The notes under the pieces were generated by a model. That model was not told where the DNA came from and searched no databases. It saw nothing but the letters and a program-made list of their open reading frames with translations. From CAZTAR01 sp043813895 (GTDB lineage: Bacteria; Planctomycetota; Phycisphaerae; UBA1845; UTPLA1): a DNA stretch of 31,386 nucleotides. Location: NCBI GenBank assembly GCA_043813895.1, contig JBDRKQ010000140.1:1-31386 (forward strand), written 5' to 3'. The position numbers and the translations under genes were made by a program. Positions 24,400-31,303 of the stretch are shown piece by piece. The number at the start of each line of letters is the position of its first letter. The first letter of the stretch is position 1.

Positions 24400-25755
24400 A
24401 TGTCCAAGAACAAGCGAGCTTGGCGTCGGCGCGTGGGCCGCGTCAGCGTGTATCAGCGCGGCAATCAGTACTGGATCTACTATCGCCAGGGCAAACAGGT
24501 GCGCCGCCCCACGGGAGACAATCGAGCCGAAGCATTAACCCTCGCAGCCAAGATCAACGCTCAGATCGCCGAAGGGGCGCCGACGGTGCTCGCCTTCCAG
24601 CCCGTCGAGCTGAAGGATCTGATCGAGAAGTGGCTCGACCACCATGAGCAGGTGCGGCGGTCCTCCCTAGCAACGGTGCGCCGCTACCGAACGGCAGTTG
24701 GCCACTTGGGTACCTATGCGACCAGCGTCCACGGCAGCCTTCGGGCAGATCGATTCACTCAAGCCCTGGCTGAGGAATTCGTGCGTTATCTCCGTACAAC
24801 TAAGGTCCCGCCGAACGGGCATCCGAACACCCAGAAACGTCTGATGCGAAGCAAAGGAATCGTGTTCATCCTCGGGACGTGCCGAGCGTTGTTCAACTTT
24901 GCCCGTGAGCAGCGCCATCTGCCTGCGTATGCTCCCAACCCCTTCAGCAGGCTGGCGATTGAGCGGATGCCCATTGATGATGCGAAGCCGATTCGGCCAA
25001 TGACGTCCGAACAGGAGGTGGCGTTCTTCAAGGCGTGCGATGAATGGCAGTTCCGGGTCTTCTTCGTCCTGGCCTTCACGGGACTTCGTGTTGGCGAACT
25101 CACTCACTTGCTGATCGACAACGACCTGCAACTGAACAACGACGTGATTCGAATCGCCAACAAGCCAGGTCTGTATTGGCAGGTCAAGACGCGGAACCTT
25201 CGCGACGTTCCGCTGCTGCCGCAAGTCGCTCAAGTTCTACGCACCTGCATCGGGAGCCGGACGTCGGGGCCTGTCGTCTTGCGGCGACGCTTCGTTTCAA
25301 GCCGCTCATGTCCGCTCCTCGAAAAGAACTCCATGGCCGAACTTGAGCAGGATGTGCAGGATCGGATCGAGCGACAGCAATTGCTGAAGGACGCTCCGCT
25401 CACTAGATTGGAAACGGCCCGTATCGCTAGATCTGTGTGGCGAGACGCTGGCGCTGTGAAGGAAACCGACATTCGCACTGAGTTCATAAGAGTGACGACG
25501 CGAATCGGGCTCGGGCATCTCACCTGCCCCAAGGACCTCCGCCACCTTTTTGCGACCAGTTTGCAGGCGGCTGGCGTGGATCCGATGATCAGGCGCGACA
25601 TCATGGGACATACGACCTTGGAGATGACCTCGCATTACACACATACGCGCGGCATAACGCGACTTCGGGAGCTTAGCAGGCTCGCAGATGTACGGGGCGA
25701 GCCGCTTCGGCTGTTTGGTGTTCGAAACGGGGCTCAAGGGCGCGACGCAGGCTGA
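24400..25755 (+). CDS. Tyrosine recombinase / integrase
   Basis: This 451-residue site-specific recombinase has the likely role of integrating and excising the element that starts at the adjacent tRNA. ATG 24400 has GGGAGG nine bases upstream. An Arm-like N-terminus (VSVYQRGNQYWIYYRQGKQVRR) and a core-binding domain (about 70-180) precede the catalytic domain. Catalytic residues are Arg230 (FTGLRVGEL), Lys263 (QVKTRN), Arg381 in PKDLRHLFAT, His404 (IMGHTT) and Tyr413 (SHYTHT). The usual His of the HxxR box is Lys378 here, a substitution also seen in other integrases. A charged insert of about 60 residues (310-365) widens the spacing between boxes. Confidence 0.93.
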   Translation: MSKNKRAWRRRVGRVSVYQRGNQYWIYYRQGKQVRRPTGDNRAEALTLAAKINAQIAEGAPTVLAFQPVELKDLIEKWLDHHEQVRRSSLATVRRYRTAVGHLGTYATSVHGSLRADRFTQALAEEFVRYLRTTKVPPNGHPNTQKRLMRSKGIVFILGTCRALFNFAREQRHLPAYAPNPFSRLAIERMPIDDAKPIRPMTSEQEVAFFKACDEWQFRVFFVLAFTGLRVGELTHLLIDNDLQLNNDVIRIANKPGLYWQVKTRNLRDVPLLPQVAQVLRTCIGSRTSGPVVLRRRFVSSRSCPLLEKNSMAELEQDVQDRIERQQLLKDAPLTRLETARIARSVWRDAGAVKETDIRTEFIRVTTRIGLGHLTCPKDLRHLFATSLQAAGVDPMIRRDIMGHTTLEMTSHYTHTRGITRLRELSRLADVRGEPLRLFGVRNGAQGRDAG

Positions 25756-26256
25756 AGATGGGTCCGAGTGACCAACTAATGACCATCTATGAAGCGGACG
25801 AAGTCAAGTGGGGCGTGCAGGGTTTGGCGAGAGAGCCTTCGCACATTCCCGTCGCCGTCGGCGTCGGTCAATCTGCCCATTTCAGCCGGCGTCGCACGGC
25901 CGGACACTCTCTCGCACATTCCCAGAACCCGAGGCGGAGGGAAAGCCTCAGCACGGCATTTCGCCGCTGAGGATTGCCGCTCCTGGTACTTTCGAGCGCG
26001 GGCCGGCGGAACAGAACGCTCAACCATCTATTCGGGATCGACCGTCGTGACTCAGGCCGCGATGCAGTCGTCCCATGAAAAACAAATGCGACGGACGCCA
26101 CCATTCAACTCGCCGAGCGTTGCGAATGGGCGCACGCTCATGGTCACTGCCGGGGTCGCCCGCAAAGTCGTTCCGTCCACGTCCCTCACTCGACTTCTCC
26201 GTGGTCGGCCGGGAACGCCCCGGCCCAGTCAATCGCCGTTCCTTCGCGTCACCTGG
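25756..26256. other. Non-coding stretch between integrase and IS110 transposase
   Basis: Open frames here have codon use and composition (Arg/Ser/Pro-rich) typical of chance. A 12-base direct repeat, TCGCACATTCCC, is at 25839-25850 and 25912-25923. The right end of the IS110 element should lie somewhere inside. I looked for the missing 3' part of the E1 gene on the minus strand and did not see it. Confidence 0.5.
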
Positions 26257-27267
26257 TCAGGCGGCGCGTCGATACTCCTGCCCATTCATCACCATTGACG
26301 TCATCACGCACAACAAACGGCGGGCCACCGCCGTGATCGCCCGCTTGCGACCACGCCGTGCGGCAAGCGACTCGAAGATGCGTCGCCAATGGGCATCCCG
26401 AAGCACGAGTTGCCAGGCCGCCTGGCAAACCACCCAGCGCAGGAGCCGCGAACCGGCGTGCGTAATACCCAGTTCGTGTCGTCGGCCGGCCGATTCGCGA
26501 ACCGTCGGCGCCAGCCCGGCGTAGGCCACGACCCGCTTCTGCGACCGGAAGCGGCGTACGTCGGCCACCTCGGCCAGGAATACCTCCGTGGTGATCTCGC
26601 CGACCCCCGGGATGCTCCGTAACAATCGGCGGGCCGCTGCCTCGGCCGGCGGCGCCTTTGCCGCAAACTGCTGCAGAGCTTTGTGCACCTCGTCCAGTTG
26701 CTCTTCAAAGAAGTCCAGTTCACGCCAGAGCTGGTTCACCGTGAAGCGGTCGACGTCCGAAAGCTCGATTGCTGCGCTCGCCTTTCGTCCGGCCGCCGTA
26801 AACAGGGCCGGCCGATCCGCGTTGTAATTCGAGAAGGCCCGCCGCAGGCGGTTCCGGATCGATGCGACACGGACTCGCAGATACTGACGGTGACGCACCC
26901 ACTGGCGGTGCTCCCGCTGTCGCGGCGTGGGCCGATAGGCTTCGGGAATCATGTCGAGCGCGAGGAATTCAGCCAGCACCTTGGCGTCGAGCTTGTCGCT
27001 CTTGCGCGTGCTCTCTGCGATGACTCGCAGCTTGCCTGGGTGGGCCAGCACCACGCGGTCCGCCATCGGTTCGATGAGTTTTATGAACCACTCATAGCTG
27101 GCCGTCGCCTCGACCACGACCTGAAACGACTCCAGGGTGGCAAACCACTTCCGAATGCGGTCCGGATCGCTACACGCTAGACGACGGGTCTCCAGAATCT
27201 GGCGGGTCTGGTTCACAACGCACACCACGGCGGTCTTCTTGTGGAGGTCAACACCGACGAAGTTCAT
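26257..27267 (-). CDS. IS110-family transposase
   Basis: This 336-residue DEDD/serine transposase has an N-terminal RuvC-like domain with Asp7 (VGVDLHKK), Glu53 (VVVEATASYEW) and Asp91/Asp94 (RKSDKLDAKVLAEFL). The C-terminal IS116/IS110/IS902 domain reads IPGVGEITTEVFLAEVADV, with Ser273 in THAGSRLLRW as the nucleophile. ATG 27267 has AAGGAG six bases upstream. It appears full length. IS110 members lack classic inverted repeats and use a structured RNA from a non-coding end to choose targets. Outer limits of the element cannot be fixed from this window. Confidence 0.95.
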   Translation of the reverse strand: MNFVGVDLHKKTAVVCVVNQTRQILETRRLACSDPDRIRKWFATLESFQVVVEATASYEWFIKLIEPMADRVVLAHPGKLRVIAESTRKSDKLDAKVLAEFLALDMIPEAYRPTPRQREHRQWVRHRQYLRVRVASIRNRLRRAFSNYNADRPALFTAAGRKASAAIELSDVDRFTVNQLWRELDFFEEQLDEVHKALQQFAAKAPPAEAAARRLLRSIPGVGEITTEVFLAEVADVRRFRSQKRVVAYAGLAPTVRESAGRRHELGITHAGSRLLRWVVCQAAWQLVLRDAHWRRIFESLAARRGRKRAITAVARRLLCVMTSMVMNGQEYRRAA

Positions 27268-27327
27268 GGGAGGCTCCTTGTGTGGAAACAGGTGGTCCAG
27301 GACAACAGACCACGGTTTACCACGAAC

Positions 27328-27351
27328 CCCTGGGCGCCCGCACGCCCAGGG
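27328..27351 (-). mobile_element. Hairpin in the IS110 5' non-coding end
   Basis: CCCTGGGCG (27328-27336) pairs perfectly with CGCCCAGGG (27343-27351) over a six-base loop. It lies in the 95 bases between the E1 stop and the transposase start, where part of an IS110 guide (bridge) RNA could be encoded. This is an inference from family knowledge. Confidence 0.4.
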
Positions 27352-27362
27352 CGGCCTCCGCT

Positions 27363-28034
27363 TCATAGTTTCAAATCGATGTTCTCCCAGCAGACCTTCG
27401 TCTCCCACGTGTGGACATGGGCATAGGGGTTCTTCTCCCGGATCATGTCAGCCATGGCCTTAGTCTTGTACCGGCCGACGTCCGAGATACCGGCCATGTG
27501 CCGGACGACGTTGGCGACCTCCAGGCGGTCGTGATCCATGAGCGCGAAGTTCAGAATCCCGAGCTTGGCCAGTTCCCACGTGACAAAGGAACCGCCGGAC
27601 CCCTGGCCTGCGATGAACACGGACGAATCGGCAAGGACGTCCGTCTCGAGCAGCCCCTTCGTCCTCGAGTACAACTCCTTCCGCACGGGCACGATCTGAA
27701 CGGGGACCGCTTCCCATCGTCCTTCCCGCAGCACGTAGCCCTTCGCCTCGATCGCGGAGCACCGGGCGCATCCGGTTGCCCCTGGATCGCCTTGTGTGTC
27801 TCTTGGAGAGACGATTACCCTAACGCGGTCGGTCCGCTTTCCGACGGTCACCTCGTCGACGGTGCTCATGCCATTCGACACCAACAGAGTACCAGGGCAG
27901 GCCCTGGACGATGCCAAGTCGTCCTCGCTCACAACACTGAAGGCGTCGCCCTCATCATGATTCAGGAAGCTCAGGTCAACCGCCTGTGGCCTTTGAATCA
28001 GAGACTCAATCCATTCTCCGGACAGCACAATCAT
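27363..28034 (-). CDS. E1/ThiF-type adenylyltransferase, truncated
   Basis: E1-like enzymes adenylate the C-terminus of a ubiquitin-like protein and hand it on as a thioester. This product has 223 residues. Residues 1-130 form an uncharacterised N-terminal part. The ThiF fold begins near 136 (DSSVFIAGQGSGGSFVTWEL), with GQGSGGS (143-149) as the ATP loop. MDHDRLEVANVVRH (166-179) carries Asp169, Glu172, Asn175 and Arg178. GRYKTKAMAD has Lys190. The frame then stops at KVCWENIDLKL, before the conserved Asp of the later strand and before any catalytic Cys. About half of the domain is missing. The IS110 transposase gene lies 95 bases beyond. It overlaps the 70-residue gene upstream by four bases. 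Confidence 0.85.
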   Translation of the reverse strand: MIVLSGEWIESLIQRPQAVDLSFLNHDEGDAFSVVSEDDLASSRACPGTLLVSNGMSTVDEVTVGKRTDRVRVIVSPRDTQGDPGATGCARCSAIEAKGYVLREGRWEAVPVQIVPVRKELYSRTKGLLETDVLADSSVFIAGQGSGGSFVTWELAKLGILNFALMDHDRLEVANVVRHMAGISDVGRYKTKAMADMIREKNPYAHVHTWETKVCWENIDLKL

Positions 28035-28243
28035 GTTGCCCCGCCTTTCTTGTTGCCGAAGTGCTCCATATCCTTGGGTGTTACCGCAGTGATCCGGTCG
28101 GGGTCATGGCTGATCGGCACCCCGTATTCGTTGACCGGAACGATCCTGCGGCGATCCCGGTCGTAGCCCAGTTTATTGCCGGCGGTGTTGCCCCTGTTTG
28201 CGTCCTGCATGATCCTCATTACCCGTTCCTGTTCGCTTGTCAT
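28031..28243 (-). CDS. Small protein ending in Gly-Gly-Ala-Thr, possible ubiquitin-like modifier
   Basis: The product has 70 residues. It lies between E2 and E1 with four-base overlaps on both sides, so it is made with them. The C-terminus is HFGNKKGGAT: a Gly-Gly pair (67-68) followed by two residues, the arrangement of ubiquitin-like precursors that a JAMM peptidase trims. The middle (RRRIVPVNEYGVPISHDP) could form strands. I cannot see a clear beta-grasp pattern, and the N-terminus is helical and charged. A modifier role is an inference from context; an accessory or adaptor protein is the alternative. Confidence 0.65.
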   Translation of the reverse strand: MTSEQERVMRIMQDANRGNTAGNKLGYDRDRRRIVPVNEYGVPISHDPDRITAVTPKDMEHFGNKKGGAT

Positions 28244-28716
28244 GTCCCAGTCCTTTCTGCAGGCGGCTGTCCTTCACACAAGAACTCCGCCAGGTCGCGC
28301 CCCGTCCGCAGGTGGCTCTCGTACGCCTCCAACCAAAGCAATCCTCGCACGAAAACAAGAGCCAAGGTCATGGACGCATCCCACCCGGCCGTGTAACAGA
28401 TTTTGACACGTGAGTCTGATTCGCTCCCATCGGTGTGGAAGGCGTGGGACGTGCCCATCGAGTTGATGGTTTCCCGGGCGCCGTATTTCCATAATGGAGA
28501 AGGATGCGTGACGTAAAGGCCAGGTTGGTTGTATGGGTACTCCGGCGGAAGCTCGGCTCGCAGCTTGAATCTGTTCGGTCCCACGGTGGTTGATGCCCAA
28601 CCTTCAACGAACGCGTGGGACGTCGGATTGTAGAATTGAAACTGAGGCATTTCTCGCTGGAGAATAGCTCGTTCCAGCGCCAGTCGTGATCGTTGATCTG
28701 GTGGCCATCCAGGCAT
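28240..28716 (-). CDS. E2-like (UBC-fold) conjugating protein
   Basis: The product has 158 residues. It would receive a ubiquitin-like protein from the E1 and transfer it to a target. The order of elements fits a UBC fold: helix 1 (RSRLALERAILQREM), strand 1-3 (FVEGWASTTV, FKLRAELPPEYPYNQPGLYVT), then HPSPLWKYG in place of the usual proline turn. A long segment HAFHTDGSESDSRVKICYTAGW carries Cys107, which aligns with the E2 active cysteine. The helix SMTLALVFVRGLLWLEAYESHLRTG closes the fold. It starts six bases after the JAB stop. I see no N-terminal signal. The assignment as a prokaryotic E2 rests on this pattern and its partners. Confidence 0.82.
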   Translation of the reverse strand: MPGWPPDQRSRLALERAILQREMPQFQFYNPTSHAFVEGWASTTVGPNRFKLRAELPPEYPYNQPGLYVTHPSPLWKYGARETINSMGTSHAFHTDGSESDSRVKICYTAGWDASMTLALVFVRGLLWLEAYESHLRTGRDLAEFLCEGQPPAERTGT

Positions 28717-28722
28717 GATCGA

Positions 28723-30240
28723 CTACCTTTTTTCCTGCGGTAAGTCCAAGCCGTTGTGAGGCTCGGCCGCCTCCTGGGCTCGCTCGAGCAGGGTGCGCGC
28801 CTTCGCTGAGGCTTGGCTCGTTACCGAAAGTTCGGCTTCAACCGCGCGATCGCTCAGGCCAGGATCAAAACCGGCCATCCTCGCATAGATCTGCGCCATG
28901 CTGCGGCGCGGTCTATCGGCCAAGGCATGCGCGGTCACATCCAGCAGCTTCTTGTCGTCGCCAGCTGGCTGGAAACCCACGGCCTTGGCGATGTAAGGCG
29001 CCTGATCGTCATATGCGAGAAGTACGGTTGCGTGAGACAATGTCGACAACTCAAAGATGAACAGGCCTTCGCTCACCGTCACCGTCATCCCGTTGATCAC
29101 TGCCTCGGACAGCTCATCGCACTGCTCGACCAGCTCTTGGGGAATCGTTGGTGTCCGGTGAAGGTCTTCGGCTTCCCCGGGAGTTTCTTCCAGCGCATCG
29201 AACAGGATTCGCTCCAATGGGAAATCGAAGTCGTGGCGCGCAAGTCCAGTGTGATCGGGTTGGCCGTTCTGGGTCAGAGCGAGCCGATATGGGCTGAGGC
29301 CCGGCAGTACTCTGATCGAACACCGTCTGCATTGGCCGGATTGCGGGGCCGTGTGTTCAAAGGAGTTGATTTTGACGAACACGCCATCGTGTTGAGATGA
29401 AATGCCCCGGCTTCTCAGGCACGGCCATCGCAGGGAGCCGAGTGTGGATTGGCGCCTTGCAGAGGGACGCGCCAATCCAATTGCAGCACGCCCATGCCTT
29501 CGATGCGTCGTTACGATCTCGACCAGGCGAGAGAAGTTGTTGCGCACGCCGATCGACCGGATCTGCTCGGCATCACCACCGCTGGGCCGATCCAATCCCA
29601 ATTCATGGTGGCTGTGCCACGGGCCGATGAACTGTATTCCATAGTCTTCGTAGAGGAACTCGGTGTTTGTTCGAAAGAACTCGATGTCCTGGACGAAGTG
29701 CGCACGCTCGTGAACCGCTTCGGGACCGGGACCCGTCACGAATCCTACCACGGCCCGGCCACTGTGCGTCCATGTTCCGTAAATGGCGCCGCCGGTCTCC
29801 AACCGAGCCTTCGCGGCCGAGAGGGCCCCGACGCTCTTGAGTTCTGATTCATAGATGAGGATGTGAGGGGCAGGGCACGGCGCTTGATCCTGTGTTCGCG
29901 AAGCCACCGTCGTATTCGTCTGCGCTCGAACCATAGCATCCATGCAAGGTCCATGGGGACGTTCTCTGTGGCGAGGAAAACCAGTGTGAAGTCGAGCTGC
30001 GGCCCCCGCCTTCTTGCCTGAATCCCGGGTTTTCGTGGAAGTCTCGTGCGGGTCCGAGGTGGTTTCAGGAATGGTCGGCGCCTCGTTGTCATTGGGCTGG
30101 TCCTCGCGCCCCAACTTCTCGGCCTGGTCGCCAACGTGTTGTCTTGTCAACGACTGCTGCGACCGATTCTTCCTGGTGGCGCCCTCCATGGATGCGGAGC
30201 GTTGTTTCTTCGGTTTCGCGGCTTTCTTTTTCCGGGACAT
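28723..30240 (-). CDS. JAB/JAMM (Mov34/MPN) metalloprotease, first gene of the E1-E2-JAB operon
   Basis: JAMM peptidases remove or process ubiquitin-like proteins with a zinc site. The product has 505 residues; ATG 30240 has GGAGG six bases upstream. Residues 1-120 are Lys/Arg-rich and probably disordered. The JAB domain starts near 126 (HILIYESELKSVG). Zinc and catalytic residues are Glu148 (LETGGAIYG), His209 and His211 (WHSHHELGL) and Asp223 (RPSGGD). The spacing after the second His is one residue longer than the standard motif. Residues 246-283 are an Arg-rich stretch encoded over a hairpin (29445-29479) and look like an insertion or frameshifted patch. The domain resumes at VFVKINSFEH and VLPGLSPYR. 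A second domain follows (about 370-450). I infer a deconjugating or maturation role. Confidence 0.85.
   Translation of the reverse strand: MSRKKKAAKPKKQRSASMEGATRKNRSQQSLTRQHVGDQAEKLGREDQPNDNEAPTIPETTSDPHETSTKTRDSGKKAGAAARLHTGFPRHRERPHGPCMDAMVRAQTNTTVASRTQDQAPCPAPHILIYESELKSVGALSAAKARLETGGAIYGTWTHSGRAVVGFVTGPGPEAVHERAHFVQDIEFFRTNTEFLYEDYGIQFIGPWHSHHELGLDRPSGGDAEQIRSIGVRNNFSRLVEIVTTHRRHGRAAIGLARPSARRQSTLGSLRWPCLRSRGISSQHDGVFVKINSFEHTAPQSGQCRRCSIRVLPGLSPYRLALTQNGQPDHTGLARHDFDFPLERILFDALEETPGEAEDLHRTPTIPQELVEQCDELSEAVINGMTVTVSEGLFIFELSTLSHATVLLAYDDQAPYIAKAVGFQPAGDDKKLLDVTAHALADRPRRSMAQIYARMAGFDPGLSDRAVEAELSVTSQASAKARTLLERAQEAAEPHNGLDLPQEKR
29445..29479. repeat. Hairpin inside the JAB gene
   Basis: TGGATTGGCGC (29445-29455) pairs perfectly with GCGCCAATCCA (29469-29479) over a 13-base loop. 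It sits in the middle of the Arg-rich patch of the JAB protein, as a REP-type insertion would. Confidence 0.6.
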
Positions 30241-30646
30241 CAAGCTCCTCCGGAGGCAGCGCAGCCCAATCGGGAGTCCATAACGGCGCGCATCCCCTGC
30301 GTTGGCCTCAACGACGAAGTTCAGGCTTGCGATCCTCGCAGGCTCGCGCGTGCCTCCCTTGCGATGGCATGTAGCGCGGCGCTTGCTCTGTTGGGCAGCA
30401 CCAATTCGGCCTCAGCCCTGTCACCCAGCAGCCGACGGGCTGAGGCGTGGGTTGCTCTATCGTTAAGAGTCCCAGCGGCGTGAGATTCTTTCAGCCCGCA
30501 AAGAGCCTTTTTCATGGATCGCCGCGGCGTCACATCCGTTGCAATCCAGCCGCATCCTGGGTAGCTTGAATGAGAGGGGTGCGACCCGACTGAGGGCCTC
30601 CGCCGGCGAGGCACATGCCAGTCAGAGAAGGAGTCACCAGATCGCC
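30241..30646. other. Divergent intergenic region between JAB operon and ECF sigma gene
   Basis: A 406-base stretch that should contain both promoters. I find no convincing -35/-10 pair. It may hold one small minus-strand gene (30321-30515). Confidence 0.4.
30321..30515 (-). CDS. Possible small hypothetical protein
   Basis: ATG 30515 opens a 64-residue frame (MKKALCGLKESHAAG, then RRLLGDRAEAELVLPNRASAALHAIAREARASL) that is helical and has a protein-like composition. It stops 80 bases before the JAB gene and could be the first gene of that operon. The ribosome binding site is weak and I recognise no family, so it may be chance. Confidence 0.3.
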   Translation of the reverse strand: MKKALCGLKESHAAGTLNDRATHASARRLLGDRAEAELVLPNRASAALHAIAREARASLRGSQA

Positions 30647-31300
30647 ATGCCCCGCGATGAAGGACAGGAAGACCGGCTCTCTGAACTTTGGCGCCGCGTT
30701 CTCGCCGGGGATGAGGCGGCAAAGGACACCCTCGCCCGGGACGCGTTCGCCTTCATGAACAACGTGTCTCGTGTTGTTGCCCGTCATTACTGCCTTCTGG
30801 AGGCTGAAGCCGACGACATTCTCGGCTCGGCTGTGGTTGCCTGGGTCAGCCTGCTGCCTCACTGCACAGATACAATAAGAAAAGAAGAGGGGCCGGCTCC
30901 GTATCTCCGGACGGTAGTCTGGAACAGCGCCAGACAGTTCCTCCGCCGACACAAGAAATCTGACAGGATCTATTCGCTTGATCAACCATCGGGTAGCGGC
31001 GTGAATGAGTGTTGCCTACGCGACATGCTTGCTATCTATGATGATCCCGCCTCGGAAGCCGCCTTTAGAGAGCTGAAACGCCGATTTGAGATCCTATTGG
31101 GCAACTTGCCGAAACAGCACGCCAGAATCTGGCATCTTTATCAACAGAGGTACAAGTACCGTGAGATCGCGGATGCCGTGGGCATGACGACGGGCGGTGT
31201 CGGAGCGGTGAGTCACGTACCCCCCGAAGCGCGGGTGGCTTGTGGAGGCCCCCCCGTGGGGGGCGTGCACGTTGGGAAGGCCCCGTTGGGGCCGGGTTAA
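30647..31300 (+). CDS. ECF-like sigma factor, C-terminus replaced by an insertion
   Basis: The product has 217 residues. ATG 30647 lies 13 bases after an AAGGAG site. Region 2 reads ARDAFAFMNNVSRVVARHYCLLEAEADDILGSAVVAWVSLLPH and APYLRTVVWNSARQFLRRHKK. Region 4 reads LPKQHARIWHLYQQRYKYREIADAVGMTTGGVGAV. The normal recognition helix would continue with a basic segment, but from about 31211 the frame reads through GC-rich hairpins (SHVPPEARVACGGPP...). These belong to the end of an IS200/IS605-type element. The sigma is therefore probably inactive. It is divergent from the E1-E2-JAB operon. Confidence 0.78.
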   Translation: MPRDEGQEDRLSELWRRVLAGDEAAKDTLARDAFAFMNNVSRVVARHYCLLEAEADDILGSAVVAWVSLLPHCTDTIRKEEGPAPYLRTVVWNSARQFLRRHKKSDRIYSLDQPSGSGVNECCLRDMLAIYDDPASEAAFRELKRRFEILLGNLPKQHARIWHLYQQRYKYREIADAVGMTTGGVGAVSHVPPEARVACGGPPVGGVHVGKAPLGPG

Positions 31301-31303
31301 CGG
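31211..31303 (-). mobile_element. Non-coding end of an IS200/IS605-type element
   Basis: Two hairpins follow the transposase stop: GGCCCC/GGGGCC (31279-31293) and GCCCCCC/GGGGGGC (31248-31264). Subterminal hairpins at this position are what single-strand transposing IS200/IS605 elements carry. The outer edge near 31211 is set only by where the sigma homology ends. Confidence 0.5.

Noticed and set aside
25789..26298. 169-codon plus-strand frame between integrase and IS110
   Set aside because: Composition is Arg/Ser/Pro-rich, there is no ribosome binding site and it runs into the transposase gene.
29745..30134. Alternative minus-strand frame inside the JAB gene with a hydrophobic stretch
   Set aside because: The JAB frame is continuous with its own strong ribosome binding site; the alternative has no start signal and no domain.
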